Positions 27,501 through 35,577 of a stretch of 64,000 bases of DNA are shown piece after piece. The translations under genes were made by a program, and so were the position numbers. The notes beneath the pieces are model-generated. The model was not told the origin of the DNA and made no database searches. It worked only from the letters and a program-made list of their open reading frames with translations. The stretch's first letter is position 1, and each line of letters begins with the position of its first letter. The DNA comes from JBBIQV01 sp964555285 (GTDB lineage Bacteria > Nitrospirota > Nitrospiria > Nitrospirales > Nitrospiraceae): NCBI GenBank assembly GCA_964555285.1, contig CAZKRM010000015.1:1-64000 (forward strand), written 5' to 3'.

Positions 27501-27690
27501 CAGCCGCAATTCCATCGGAACCGGCGTCTTCGGCGGCATGCTGGCGGCGACCTTTTTAGCCATCTTCTTTGTGCCATTGTTCTTTGTGCTGATCCGATCA
27601 CTCAGTACCCGCATGAGTGGTTGTTCCCCACGATCGCGCCGAGCGGAGCCGGCAGAACCAGGGCAGGACGAGGGCGACCACCATGCGTAA
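24511..27690 (+). CDS. RND multidrug efflux transporter, HAE1 family
   Basis: A 1059-residue AcrB-type proton-driven exporter. It begins with the family signature MIPHFFIDRPIFASVLSIVI. Helix 4 carries the proton-relay Asp pair in GMVVDDAIVVVENVERHMA, and the C-terminal half has FQIGLVTLIGLSAKNAILIVEFA with the conserved Lys. Two large periplasmic loops are present. The full length is normal. It sits in the inner membrane in a three-gene overlapping operon with its adaptor and outer-membrane factor. Substrates are probably hydrophobic or amphiphilic compounds. Confidence 0.95.
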   Translation: MIPHFFIDRPIFASVLSIVIVVAGLVSLQTLPIAQFPEITPPVVQIEADYPGASAEVIADSVARPIEVQLPGIDNLLYYDSTSTNDGHMTIKLTFEIGTNVDIAQVQTQNRQKLAEPQLPPEVVRQGISVKKVSPDLLAVVALSSSDPTQDTIFLSNYAILRVIDNLKRLKGVGDALVFGGQNYSMRLILDPTRMAQLSITPTDIAHVVREQNRDFPAGTIGREPAPKGTELTIPVITQGRLTDVKDFEEMIVRALPNGSMVRLKDVARVELGAQSYSLEGRWNGKPNVFLLIFLSPGANALDTVKRVRKEMETVAKSFPPGVSYDVPYDTTRFIEVSIKEVVKTLAEAMVLVILVVYLFLQSWRATVIPGVAVPVSLIGTFAGMSALGFSINTLTLFGMVLAIGMVVDDAIVVVENVERHMANGLSPKDAAKKAMDEVTGPVIAIVLVLCAVFVPVGFLGGITGELYKQFAITIAMSVIISGLVALTLSPALCSLVLKPGHSQRRGLFGVFNRFFGWTQTRYSAAVGTILNRSVLSLVLFGIIGLVAAGLFRTIPSSFLPDEDQGYFITIVQLPDGASKQRTDVVMSKIEKYFLSIPAIHSTDALTGQNFVFGTRGPNSATMFLPLRHWDERQGPQNHVKALIGAAYGEFAKIPEALILAFNAPSIRGLGATGGFSLQLQDPSSGDFNKFAGVAQEFLAKAGQQPAIGAIGSSFRVSAPRLFAHVDRERAKSLGVPISEVFDTLQAYFGNLYVNDFLKFGRVYRVQTEADAQYRATPEDISKIYVRALNAQGQTMVPLETVVTTEFTSGPDPVTHFNGYNTALVLGAAAPGYSSGQVLDALDHVAREVLIPKGYGIDWSGISYQERMVGRQSLFAFAFGLLMVFLVLAAQYESWSVPFAVLLAVPFGIFGALSAVWVRGMSNDIYFQIGLVTLIGLSAKNAILIVEFANKRHEAGQSLFDSAIEAARLRFRPIIMTSMAFILGVVPLVLASGAGAASRNSIGTGVFGGMLAATFLAIFFVPLFFVLIRSLSTRMSGCSPRSRRAEPAEPGQDEGDHHA

Positions 27691-29113
27691 GGTCATCCCC
27701 TTCATGCTGGCGGTTCTCCTGGTCTCCTGCGCGGTGGGACCGGATTACGAACGTCCGAAGGCGACCACGCCTGAAGCGTTCCGCATGGCGGACCAGGGCG
27801 GAGCGGCGACCTCCATTGCCAATCTGCCATGGTGGGAATTGCTCAAGGACGAAGAGCTGCAACAGCTCATCCGGATCGCGCTCGAGGAGAACAAGGACTT
27901 GAAGCGAGCCGTGGCGGCCGTTGAAGAATTTCAGGCGCGGCTCTTCATGGCCAGGACGGACTTTGCGCCCCAGATGAGCGCGACGGTGAATGCGCCCTCG
28001 TTCGGCCGGAAGACCAACTTTCTCTTCCCCGGATTTCCCAATCCGTTCAACTACTATCTGCAGGGCACTCTGTCGTGGGAACTCGATATTTGGGGGCGCA
28101 TCCGTCGGTCGAATGAAGCGGCTCGGGGGGACTTGCTGGCGCGCGAGGAGGGCCGTCGTGCGGTGATCCTCCAACTTGTCGGCGGCGTGGCGGAAGCGTA
28201 CTTCGATCTGCTGCAATTCGACATGCAGCTCGATATCGCGAGGCGGACGCTCACGTCGTGGGAGGAATCGGCGCGCATCGCCCAGGCCCGGCTCCGCCAG
28301 GGGGTCATCTCGAAGCTGGATGCCGACCAATTTGAAGCGGAACGGGCAAATGCGGCGGCGCGGGCAGCCGAGCTGGAGCGACAGATGATTCAGAAGGAGA
28401 ATCAACTGAGCGTGTTGTTGGGACGCGCTCCACACCGGATTCCGCGAGGGCGCTCGTTGACCGAACAAGTGATGCCGCCTGCCGTGCCGCCCGGTCTTCC
28501 GTCGGAATTGTTGCAGCGCCGTCCGGATGTCGTCCAGGCCGAACAAGACCTGGCGGCCGCGACCGCAAGGATCGGAGTCGCCAAGGCCGACCGGTTTCCG
28601 AAGGTCAGCATCACCGGCATGCTCGGCGTGGCCAGCCCGCAGTTGTCCCGCCTGGTGGCGAACGAAACCGCCTTCGGCGTCGCCGGCCCAAGCGTGGCCG
28701 CACCGCTGCTCAACGCGCAAATGCTGGGGTTCCAACAGGAGGCTGTCGAGGCCCAAGCCCGCCAGGCGGTCGCCCAGTACGAGCAGGCGGTCCTGGTGGC
28801 GTTTCGAGAAGTCGAAGATGCGCTGGTGGCGGTGCGCACGGTTCGCCAGCAACGGGAAGCGCAAGTTCAACAAGTGGACGCGCTCCGATCGGCCTTGCGG
28901 CTCGCGAATCTTCGGTACAAAGGCGGACTGGCCAACTATCTGGATGTCCTCATCGCCCAGCGCAATCTCTTTGAGGCCGAACTCGCCCTCACGGGGACCC
29001 ATCGCCTGCACCTGGTGTCCATCGTGCAGCTCTACAAGGCGCTGGGCGGCGGATGGTCGCCGGACCAGGCAAAGAATCCTGACCCACCTCACACCACGAA
29101 GCCGAGCGGATAA
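27683..29113 (+). CDS. RND outer-membrane factor, NodT/OprM family lipoprotein
   Basis: A 476-residue TolC-like outer-membrane channel. The signal peptide ends in a lipobox LLVSC, followed by the AVGPDYERPK start typical of the NodT family. Two repeats with long α-helical barrel segments follow (WWELLKDEELQQLIRIALEE and the second-half LLQRRPDVVQAEQDLAAATA). ATG 27683 overlaps the pump stop by eight bases, so the three components should be made together. Confidence 0.93.
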   Translation: MRKVIPFMLAVLLVSCAVGPDYERPKATTPEAFRMADQGGAATSIANLPWWELLKDEELQQLIRIALEENKDLKRAVAAVEEFQARLFMARTDFAPQMSATVNAPSFGRKTNFLFPGFPNPFNYYLQGTLSWELDIWGRIRRSNEAARGDLLAREEGRRAVILQLVGGVAEAYFDLLQFDMQLDIARRTLTSWEESARIAQARLRQGVISKLDADQFEAERANAAARAAELERQMIQKENQLSVLLGRAPHRIPRGRSLTEQVMPPAVPPGLPSELLQRRPDVVQAEQDLAAATARIGVAKADRFPKVSITGMLGVASPQLSRLVANETAFGVAGPSVAAPLLNAQMLGFQQEAVEAQARQAVAQYEQAVLVAFREVEDALVAVRTVRQQREAQVQQVDALRSALRLANLRYKGGLANYLDVLIAQRNLFEAELALTGTHRLHLVSIVQLYKALGGGWSPDQAKNPDPPHTTKPSG

Positions 29114-29153
29114 GACGGTTCATCGCCACAAAGGCACCGCAGAGAGGACGCGT

Positions 29154-29753
29154 ATGGAGAAGCCAGCCGAGACTCAGCATCCCATTCATGAATTGCTGCG
29201 ACGACGATGGAGCCCACGGGCGTATGCGGAACGTCCGGTGGACGCAGACACGCTCAGGAGTTTGTTTGAAGCCGCACGGTGGGCGCCTTCCTGTTTCAAT
29301 GCCCAGCCGTGGCGCTTCGTCGTCACGACGAAAGATAACTCTGCCGAGTACGAGCGGCTGTTCGATTGTCTCGTGGAGGGAAATCGCAAGTGGGTGCATC
29401 GCGCACCCGTCTTAGTCTTATCCGTGACCAAGCTCACATTTGACGACGGGTCGCCCAACCGCCACGCCTGGCACGACGTCGGTCTTGCCGTGGAAAACCT
29501 GGTGATTCAGGCGACCGCGCTCGGCCTTGCGGTCCATCAGATGGCCGGATTCGATGTCGAGAAGGCGCGTACTGACTTGAAGATTCAGGAGGGCTACGAG
29601 CCGGTTGCGATGATCGCGATCGGCTACTCCGGCGACCCAGCGATCCTTCCGGAAAGTACGAGGCAGAAGGAACTCCGCCCCCGCACGCGCAAGACCATCG
29701 CGGAATTGGTCTTTGCCGGAGAGTGGGACAAACCATCGCCGTTGGTGAGCTGA
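29154..29753 (+). CDS. Nitroreductase family protein
   Basis: A 199-residue FMN-dependent oxidoreductase of the nitroreductase fold. FMN-binding segments are visible in RRRWSPRAYAERPV and ARWAPSCFNAQPWRFVV near the N terminus, and in a C-terminal AIGYSGDPAIL. It reduces nitro or quinone compounds with NAD(P)H; the true substrate is unknown. It lies 40 bases after the efflux operon on the same strand and may be a detoxification partner. It converges with the FAD reductase gene. Confidence 0.9.
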   Translation: MEKPAETQHPIHELLRRRWSPRAYAERPVDADTLRSLFEAARWAPSCFNAQPWRFVVTTKDNSAEYERLFDCLVEGNRKWVHRAPVLVLSVTKLTFDDGSPNRHAWHDVGLAVENLVIQATALGLAVHQMAGFDVEKARTDLKIQEGYEPVAMIAIGYSGDPAILPESTRQKELRPRTRKTIAELVFAGEWDKPSPLVS

Positions 29754-29763
29754 CGTCCGGCGA

Positions 29764-30993
29764 TCAAGAAAGCACACTGTTCAGGGACACGTGAGGGTCC
29801 TGCAGCAGGCGTTCCTTCCCGGTCAGGTCTTTCTGACTCTTGATCAGCCGTTGCAAGGGCGGGAAGTCTTTGCCGCTCGCATTGACGGCGAAGTAAGCTC
29901 GCAAGGTCTGCTGCTTCAAGTAGAGGATGATGAAGGATCGGTCGTCCAGGCGACCTCGTGTCAGGACCTGGTCCTGTTCACTCTCGTCGCCGGCGAATTC
30001 CAAGTGAAGATCGAAGATGTCCGACCAGACGTAGGTGAGGAGATCGTAGGGCTTGTGTGCGCCGGTCATGTTCTGTGCAGCCAATTGCCCACCGTATTCA
30101 GCATGGCCCCAATGCTCGACGCGGCGCCGTTTGCCGAAGAGGGGGTCGAAGTAGTTGGCGACATCGCCGGCGGCGTAGATGTCCGGATGCGTGGTCTGAA
30201 GGAATTGATCGACGAGAATGCCGTTGTCGACGGCGAGGCCGGCCTGCTGCGCCAGCTCGACGTTCGGCACGATGCCGACGCCGATGCAGACGAAGTTGCA
30301 CGGAAGCCTTGCGCCGGATTTCAAGTACACGGAAAACGCCTGGTCGTGTCGTTCGATGTGCGTGACCGTCTCGCCGGTCCGGAAGGCCACGCCTTTGCTG
30401 CTGCAATAGTCCTGGATGGTATTGGCCAGAGCGGTGTCGGCGAAACGTGGCCAGATGTGCGGCTGCGCTTCGATGACGGTGACCTGCACTCCATGTTGCG
30501 TGAGCGACGCGGCGACCTCTAATCCGATGAAGCCGGCGCCGATGAGCACGGCGCGCGATCCCTTCGTCGCATGGACCATGATGGCAGCGGCATCATCGAG
30601 TGTGCGGAGGTAGTGGATACCCGGCAGGTTGGCGCCCGGAAGCGTGAGACGGACCGGGCGGCCTCCGGTGGCGAGCAGCGCTTTCTCGAACCGAATGGCC
30701 TGACCTTTGGACAACCAGGCCTCCTTGCCTGCGAGGTCCAATCGCTGGACTTGGATGCCGAGTCGCAGATCGATGCGCGCTTCCCGGTAGTAGGTGTCGG
30801 GGTCGAAGAAAAGCTGATCCTTGGACTTCTCGCCCCGCAGGAATTCTTTTGAAAGCGGCGGGCGGTCGTACGGAACATAGGGCTCGTCGCTCACCAGTGT
30901 GATACCGGCATTGTGGTCAAGAGCACGGAGTTGCTTCGCGGCCTGGCTCGATGCCAGCCCGCCGCCGATGAGGAGATAGTGAGCGGTTTCCAT
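29764..30993 (-). CDS. FAD/NAD-dependent ferredoxin or rubredoxin reductase-like protein
   Basis: A 409-residue pyridine-nucleotide-disulfide oxidoreductase of the ferredoxin/rubredoxin reductase group. It has an N-terminal FAD motif (YLLIGGGLASSQAAKQL), an NAD motif (AVLIGAGFIGLEVAASL), the LATGGRPV signature and a second FAD motif (IYAAGDVANYF). The C-terminal domain contains VEHWGHAEYGGQLAA, typical of this group. Start ATG 30993 was chosen because the FAD motif follows at once. It passes electrons from NADH to a small redox carrier; the partner is not adjacent. Confidence 0.88.
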   Translation of the reverse strand: METAHYLLIGGGLASSQAAKQLRALDHNAGITLVSDEPYVPYDRPPLSKEFLRGEKSKDQLFFDPDTYYREARIDLRLGIQVQRLDLAGKEAWLSKGQAIRFEKALLATGGRPVRLTLPGANLPGIHYLRTLDDAAAIMVHATKGSRAVLIGAGFIGLEVAASLTQHGVQVTVIEAQPHIWPRFADTALANTIQDYCSSKGVAFRTGETVTHIERHDQAFSVYLKSGARLPCNFVCIGVGIVPNVELAQQAGLAVDNGILVDQFLQTTHPDIYAAGDVANYFDPLFGKRRRVEHWGHAEYGGQLAAQNMTGAHKPYDLLTYVWSDIFDLHLEFAGDESEQDQVLTRGRLDDRSFIILYLKQQTLRAYFAVNASGKDFPPLQRLIKSQKDLTGKERLLQDPHVSLNSVLS

Positions 30994-31136
30994 ACGAGAT
31001 CCAGGTTGAGTCGGACGAGCTACACCAGGATACGCCACCCGCCGCGGAAATTCATGTGTGTGAACCGGATGGACGGGCCACAAAGGAGGGCCGCGCTGGT
31101 CGACCGCCGCCGGACTCCCAGGGTGGTGCCATAGCG

Positions 31137-32762
31137 ATGCTCACACGCCTTCGTCAATGGATCGACCGCAACATGCTCGAACTCGGACGGGAGATGCGGC
31201 TGTCGTACCTGCCGCCGCTCATGGTCTACCTGGCGGCCGGTATCTCGGGCCTGACCGGCATCGTCGGCACCTTCTTCGTGAAGGACTATCTTGGGTTGTC
31301 GGCGGCATTCCTGGCCGCTCTCGCCTTTTGGGCCGGGATTCCTTGGGCGCTGAAGATGCCGATCGGGCATCTCGTGGATCTCATCTGGCGGTGGAAGAGC
31401 TGGCTCGTCTATCTGGGCGCCGGGTTGATTGCGGCAAGTCTCATGATCATGGTCGGACTGATCGGCAGCCGTGAGGCGATGATCGCGATCATGCCCGCAG
31501 AAGTCTGGTACGTGATCAGCGTCTTGCTGGCGCCGATCGGCTACGTGGTCCAGGACACGGTGGCCGATGCGATGACGGTCGAAGCCGTGCCGCGGATGGA
31601 CGAGGAAGGCCGTCCATTCGACGGAGCGACGCGCAAGCTCATGCATACCACCATGCAGACCCTGGGCCGTGTCGCCGTGATCGGTGGCGGCATCCTCGTG
31701 GCGCTCATCAACCTCTACCTCTTTACCGGCGTGGAAGGGCTGCCGAAGGACGCCATCACACGCCTCTACCGGAACGTGTACCTCATGGCGCTGACCATTC
31801 CGGCCGTGTCGGTACTGGGCGTGATCTCCGCGTCGATCATGAGGGCCAGAGACAAGCGCCGTCTCATGATGCAGGGCCTAAGTCGTGACGAGGCCGGAGC
31901 GATGCTCACGGAGCGAGGCGAGCCGACGAAGCCGAATTGGTGGATTCTCGGCGGGAGCCTCGCCTTCGTGGTGTGTACGCTCGCCGTGGGCCTCAGCGAC
32001 CTTCCCTTCAGCGAGGAAATCGTCTTCGCCGGATCCCTCGGCATTGTGGTCTTTCTTGTCCTGCGCCTCACGCGTGAGCTGGCTTACGAGGCGCGGAGTG
32101 TCCTCCTCGGGACGGCGCTGGTGATTTTCGTGTTTCGTGCGATTCCCGGGCCGGGGGACGGCGCGACGTGGTGGATGATCGATGACCTCAAGTTCGACCA
32201 GCAGTTTCTGTCGGTGCTGTCGCTGATCGGCAGCACCCTGACGTTGGTAGGCATGTTCCTCTTCCGTCGTTTCATGGCGGAACGCTCGATCGCCTATGTC
32301 GTAGGCTTTCTCACCGTGGCCGGCTTCGTGCTCGCGGTGCCCATCGTCAGCATGTACTACGGGCTGCACAAGTGGACAGCCGCGCTGACGGGCGGGGTGG
32401 TCGACGCCCGCTTCATTGCGCTGGTGAATACGGCGTTGGAATCACCGCTGGGCCAGATCGCCATGATCCCCATGCTGGCCTGGATTGCCAACTCGGCGCC
32501 GCCCGAGCTGAAGGCGACCTATTTTGCCGTGATGGCCTCCTTCACCAACCTGGCGCTCTCGCTGAGTCAGCTCGGCACCAAGTATCTCAATCAAATCTAC
32601 ATCGTGACCCGCGAGGTCCGCGATCAAGCCACCGGCGCTCTGCAACTCCCCGCCGATTACAGCGAGCTTGGCGACCTGCTCATCGTGCAACTCCTGCTCG
32701 GTCTCGCCCTCCCCTTCGCCGCGATTCTGTTCGCCAAACTCACCCGCTTCAAAAGCGCGTAG
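31137..32762 (+). CDS. MFS-type transporter, BT1-like
   Basis: A 541-residue polytopic membrane protein with about 12 hydrophobic segments. The motif pattern FVKDYLGLSAAFLAALAFW and WALKMPIGHLVDLIWRWKS, then VVQDTVADAMTVEAVPR, resembles the BT1 (folate-biopterin transporter) branch of the major facilitator superfamily. The substrate is unknown. It starts at ATG 31137 behind AGGGTGGTG. It is divergent from the FAD reductase gene with a 143-base shared upstream region. Confidence 0.8.
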   Translation: MLTRLRQWIDRNMLELGREMRLSYLPPLMVYLAAGISGLTGIVGTFFVKDYLGLSAAFLAALAFWAGIPWALKMPIGHLVDLIWRWKSWLVYLGAGLIAASLMIMVGLIGSREAMIAIMPAEVWYVISVLLAPIGYVVQDTVADAMTVEAVPRMDEEGRPFDGATRKLMHTTMQTLGRVAVIGGGILVALINLYLFTGVEGLPKDAITRLYRNVYLMALTIPAVSVLGVISASIMRARDKRRLMMQGLSRDEAGAMLTERGEPTKPNWWILGGSLAFVVCTLAVGLSDLPFSEEIVFAGSLGIVVFLVLRLTRELAYEARSVLLGTALVIFVFRAIPGPGDGATWWMIDDLKFDQQFLSVLSLIGSTLTLVGMFLFRRFMAERSIAYVVGFLTVAGFVLAVPIVSMYYGLHKWTAALTGGVVDARFIALVNTALESPLGQIAMIPMLAWIANSAPPELKATYFAVMASFTNLALSLSQLGTKYLNQIYIVTREVRDQATGALQLPADYSELGDLLIVQLLLGLALPFAAILFAKLTRFKSA

Positions 32763-32795
32763 GGATAACTCATCTGGCGGTTGCACAGCATGCAA

Positions 32796-32825
32796 TTGGC
32801 GAAGGGTACATCTGTGGCGTATAAT
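32796..32825 (+). promoter_or_regulatory. Sigma-70-type promoter of antitoxin gene
   Basis: TTGGCG (32796-32801) and a consensus TATAAT (32820-32825) are separated by 18 bases. The antitoxin ATG follows 27 bases after the -10 box, so the leader is very short. Confidence 0.6.
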
Positions 32826-32852
32826 GCCGCCATAGGATTGGCTGGTATCTAT

Positions 32853-33104
32853 ATGAGTAAGGCATCTCAAGCACTCAAGAAAACGATCTGGCAGAAGCTG
32901 GAAAAACTTCCCGCTCGAAAGCAGGCGGAGGTGCTGAGTTTTGTCGAGTCGCTTGGATCAGCCCAAACCGGACCCAAGACCTCGATCTACGACTACTCAG
33001 CGAGCCTCGTGAAGCGGAAACGAATCAAGAAGCTGTCGCTTTCCAAGATTGCCGCCATCGTGCATGAAGTCCGCCATGGCCAGGATTCGGCGCGCAGTCT
33101 TTGA
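32853..33104 (+). CDS. Antitoxin-like protein (DUF2281 type)
   Basis: An 83-residue protein with a helical N terminus (LKKTIWQKLEKLPARKQAEV) typical of DUF2281-type antitoxins. A Lys/Arg-rich C terminus probably contacts the toxin. Its end overlaps the start of a PIN-domain gene by 29 bases, the usual order of a type II toxin-antitoxin operon. The partner toxin is broken (next entry), so the antitoxin is now orphaned here. Confidence 0.7.
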   Translation: MSKASQALKKTIWQKLEKLPARKQAEVLSFVESLGSAQTGPKTSIYDYSASLVKRKRIKKLSLSKIAAIVHEVRHGQDSARSL

Positions 33105-33328
33105 CACCAACGTTCTCATCTCAGCTTATCTCTGGCCAGGCACTCCATGGACGGCGTTGGAGATCGTCAGAGTGGACGGTGCGCTCCGATAACCTCTTTC
33201 TGGAAATCGCTCTGCAGGGGAAGTGCACCGCACTGGTGTCCGGAGACCGACACCTGTTGGATCTCAACCGATATCGTAGCGTTCACATCCTAACACCAGC
33301 CGAGTTCGTACGATCCTTTCAGCACTGA
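33076..33328 (+). pseudogene. PIN-domain toxin remnant, middle deleted
   Basis: ATG 33076 opens a frame reading RRAVFDTNVLISAYLWPGTP, the start of a PIN-domain RNase with its first catalytic Asp. It stops after 37 codons. A different frame then encodes a PIN C terminus (CTALVSGDRHLLDLNRYRSV and TPAEFVRSF), again with a conserved Asp. About 60 central residues and the reading frame are lost, so there is no functional toxin. Confidence 0.75.
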
Positions 33329-33409
33329 CCACGTCCGCTCCCTTGAAGGCGGCCTCGATGCTTGGCGAGAACGGAGGTTTCCAATCGAGCGGCGGGCGAA
33401 TAGGAACGG

Positions 33410-33438
33410 TTGACAGGCCGCGGGCTTGTCGCTAGGGT
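33410..33438 (+). promoter_or_regulatory. Candidate promoter upstream of DUF4145 gene
   Basis: A perfect -35 box TTGACA (33410-33415), a 17-base spacer and TAGGGT (33433-33438) precede the gene by 44 bases. The -10 match is weak. Confidence 0.4.
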
Positions 33439-33481
33439 CCAAGCGACTGGACCCAGTGGACCGTAAGCGATTGCAACAAAC

Positions 33482-34177
33482 ATGGCAAGAATCAATGACG
33501 AAGGAAATATAGCGGCTCGATGTCCGGGCTGTGAGGGGGCACTTTCCTCCTTTGAGTGGAGGACAAGGAAAGGCCAATGGGGAGTAATCACTTTGAACAA
33601 GACTCACCCACGTTGGGGTTCGGGTTTGCTCGACTACCGGCTCTTTCGGTGTGCTGGCTGTGGCCGTGGTGGTCTAGGTGTCGTTTTCTATGATGGCGGT
33701 AACTATCCTGGCTTCCATCGAGAACTGAATTCATTCCATCCAGAAGTAAGAGACCGATTGATTCTCCCGAAAGGCGTTCCTGCCGGAATTGAGAAGGAAT
33801 TCAGAGAAGGTGAGAAATGTCTCGATTCTGGCTGCGTAAGAGCTGCCGCGGGAATGTTCCGGTCTGTACTCGACAAAGCACTGAGGGCCAATGGGTAAGA
33901 AAAGAAAGGCACCAATTTGGAACAACAGATTGATGCGGCGGCGGCAGACGGTGTCATCACTCAGGCAAGAAAACGCCGTGCCCATGATGAAATCCGCGTG
34001 CTCGGTAACGATGTCCTTCATGATGAATGGCAAGAAATTGCATTGGATGATGTAGAGGCAGCGCGTCATTATGCGCAACGGATTTTAGAGGACTTTTACG
34101 ATGACCGTGAATCCGTCCTGAAACTCCTACGTACTGCTGGTCGTGTCCCAGACGAAGACAAGCAGACTCCAGCCTAG
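33482..34177 (+). pseudogene. DUF4145-like protein with one in-frame stop
   Basis: One reading frame runs from ATG 33482 to 34177 but is cut by a single TAA at 33896-33898. The first part (138 codons) has a CPGCEGAL and CAGCGRGG zinc ribbon and ends in CVRAAAGMFRSVLDKALRANG. The second part resumes with NLEQQIDAAAADGV and AHDEIRVLGNDVLHDEW, the typical DUF4145 C-terminal helices. Both halves together have the family's normal layout. It is either a recent nonsense mutation, a sequencing error, or readthrough. Confidence 0.75.
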
Positions 34178-34278
34178 CTATGTTCCAAACGGGTTCGTAT
34201 AGAGCTTTTTACGGCTATAAGAAAACCACCGGCCCTGGCATCCCCTTGACCCATGCCGTATCATGAGCATCTGAGAAG

Positions 34279-34309
34279 AGCTGATAGCGAATAGCGTATG
34301 GCTATAGCA
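34279..34309. repeat. Heptamer repeat tract
   Basis: Three 7-nt units (AGCTGAT, AGCGAAT, AGCGTAT) are followed by GGCTATAGC, which pairs partly with them. It sits in the 253-base gap before the AbrB antitoxin gene, just after a 40-nt sequence that recurs upstream of tmRNA (34233-34272 and 34994-35033, 32 of 40 identical). Confidence 0.55.
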
Positions 34310-34430
34310 AGGGCTGGGATCTGCAGGATGTTCAACGCAGTCGTTGTTCTCGCTATCCACCCCTCGTTGACAGCCTGAATCCTGAGGACCTATAGTGGAA
34401 CTGGCTTCCGACCGTCGTAAGGGAGACGTT

Positions 34431-34679
34431 GTGGCTGTTGTCAAAGTAAAATCTCACTACCAAGTGACGCTTCCGCCTCAGATTCGTGCCAAGGCTGGAG
34501 TTGCGGTTGGGGATCTTCTCGATGCAAAAGTCGAAGGGACGAAGATTACGTTGGTCCCGAAGCGCGTGATTGATCGCGAACTAGCTTTGGCGCTCGACGA
34601 GGTCAAGCGCGGTCGGGTCAAGGGTCCGTTCCCCACCGCCCAGGCGACTGTCCGTACCCTCCGACGCCGGACGGCATGA
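34431..34679 (+). CDS. AbrB/MazE-type antitoxin
   Basis: An 82-residue SpoVT-AbrB DNA-binding protein. The swapped-hairpin motif KVKSHYQVTLPPQIRAKAGV and the strand LLDAKVEGTKITLVPK are clear. The C terminus is the toxin-neutralising part. The start at GTG 34431 follows AGGGAG; an in-frame GTG at 34395 would add 12 residues. It overlaps the toxin gene by four bases (ATGA) and probably autoregulates the operon. Confidence 0.85.
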   Translation: MAVVKVKSHYQVTLPPQIRAKAGVAVGDLLDAKVEGTKITLVPKRVIDRELALALDEVKRGRVKGPFPTAQATVRTLRRRTA

Positions 34680-34921
34680 CGGCGTCCTTCACGCTCCGTT
34701 TTCACAAGCAATATCAGAAGCTGCCCGAAGACCGGCAAGCGAAGTTCGACAAGCAGTTGGCCTTCCTCCTTTCCAACCTTCGACACCCTTCGTTACGGGC
34801 CAAGAAGTACGATGAGGCGAACGAAATCTGGCAAGCGCGGGTGGATGACGACTATCGGTTCTACTTCAAGATCGAAGGCGATACGTACATGCTCCTCTCC
34901 ATCATCCCTCATCCCAAATAA
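34676..34921 (+). CDS. RelE/ParE-superfamily toxin
   Basis: An 81-residue protein of the RelE/YafQ/HigB-like fold. It opens with TLRFHKQYQKLPEDRQAKFD and ends with IWQARVDDDYRFYFKIEGD, LLSIIPHPK, the usual strand order and C-terminal basic/aromatic positions. It is probably a ribosome-dependent mRNA endonuclease. It overlaps the AbrB-type antitoxin and looks intact, so this is a complete type II toxin-antitoxin pair. Confidence 0.82.
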   Translation: MTASFTLRFHKQYQKLPEDRQAKFDKQLAFLLSNLRHPSLRAKKYDEANEIWQARVDDDYRFYFKIEGDTYMLLSIIPHPK

Positions 34922-35114
34922 TCGAGAGCCTGCCCTCTGCCATCAGCTCGATCCCGCACGATGTGAATCTCTGGCATTATCAAATAGGCCGCGCCCTGGT
35001 ATCGCCTTGACTCGTGCGGTATCATGGTCACCTAGGAGAGTTGGAAGAGTTGGCGGCGAATGGCAGATAGCGGTGTCAGATGAGATGAGCCGCCAATTGC
35101 TGTTCCTACGATCG

Positions 35115-35142
35115 ACGCATAACGCTTCACGTTTAACGTTCT
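35115..35142. repeat. Heptamer repeat tract directly upstream of tmRNA
   Basis: Four 7-nt units (ACGCATA, ACGCTTC, ACGTTTA, ACGTTCT) end nine bases before the mature 5' end of tmRNA. They would lie in the tmRNA precursor leader or its promoter. Confidence 0.6.
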
Positions 35143-35151
35143 TAAAGAAAG

Positions 35152-35502
35152 GGGGGCGACCGGTTTCGACGGGGATACTGAGGTCACTGGTGCATGTCGA
35201 GCTCTCGGGGTCTCGTAAAACCTCCGGGAAACAAGCAACTGCCAATCAAGAACTGGCACTCGCAGCTTAAGTGACTGCGACGTCCCTCCACCTGAGGCCT
35301 GCGGGGGTGGAAGGGGCGCGATGCAGCAGGCTGGTCCAAGGCTGGTGCTCAGCGGCTGAGGACGAGAACTTCCTGGGCTAGCGGCTATTCTAAGCCTGCC
35401 GATGGGCGTGGGTGGCTGCGAAACTCAAACGATCGGCTACACATGTAGATCCAGTGCGCTGACGATCTTCGGACAGGGGTTCAACTCCCCTCGCCTCCAC
35501 CA
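35152..35502 (+). ncRNA. ssrA: Transfer-messenger RNA (tmRNA)
   Basis: A one-piece tmRNA of about 351 nt that rescues stalled ribosomes and tags their products for proteolysis. The 5' end GGGGGCGACCGGTTTCGACG is the family signature. The 3' end GGGGTTCAACTCCCCTCGCC carries the T-arm, followed by TCCACCA. GGGGGCG pairs with CGCCTCC to form the acceptor stem, with one G-U pair. The internal resume ORF encodes the tag (next entry). A strong terminator follows five bases after the CCA. Confidence 0.97.
35235..35270 (+). other. tmRNA tag-peptide reading frame
   Basis: The resume frame reads A-T-A-N-Q-E-L-A-L-A-A then TAA. It has the same length as the E. coli tag (AANDENYALAA) and keeps the ALAA-type degron that ClpXP recognises. 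The resume codon is inferred as GCA 35235 from that alignment. A ClpX paralogue is encoded 3 kb downstream. Confidence 0.85.
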
Positions 35503-35507
35503 AACGG

Positions 35508-35547
35508 AAAGGCCGCTCCAGTACGTAAACTGGAGCGGCCTTTTTAT
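35508..35547 (+). terminator. Intrinsic terminator of tmRNA
   Basis: A 14-bp stem (AAAGGCCGCTCCAG pairing with CTGGAGCGGCCTTT) with an 8-nt loop is followed by a T-run. It lies directly after the tmRNA CCA end. Confidence 0.92.
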
Positions 35548-35577
35548 TCTGTCGGACTTCGTCCGAGAGGAAGTCGA

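Noticed and set aside
27602..29092. 496-residue minus-strand frame opposite the outer-membrane factor
   Set aside because: The plus-strand frame has a lipobox, NodT signature and operon overlap; the reverse frame has nothing.
34235..34250. Possible sigma-54 promoter (TGGCAT...TTGAC)
   Set aside because: The GG to GA distance is one base too short and the -12 element lacks GC.
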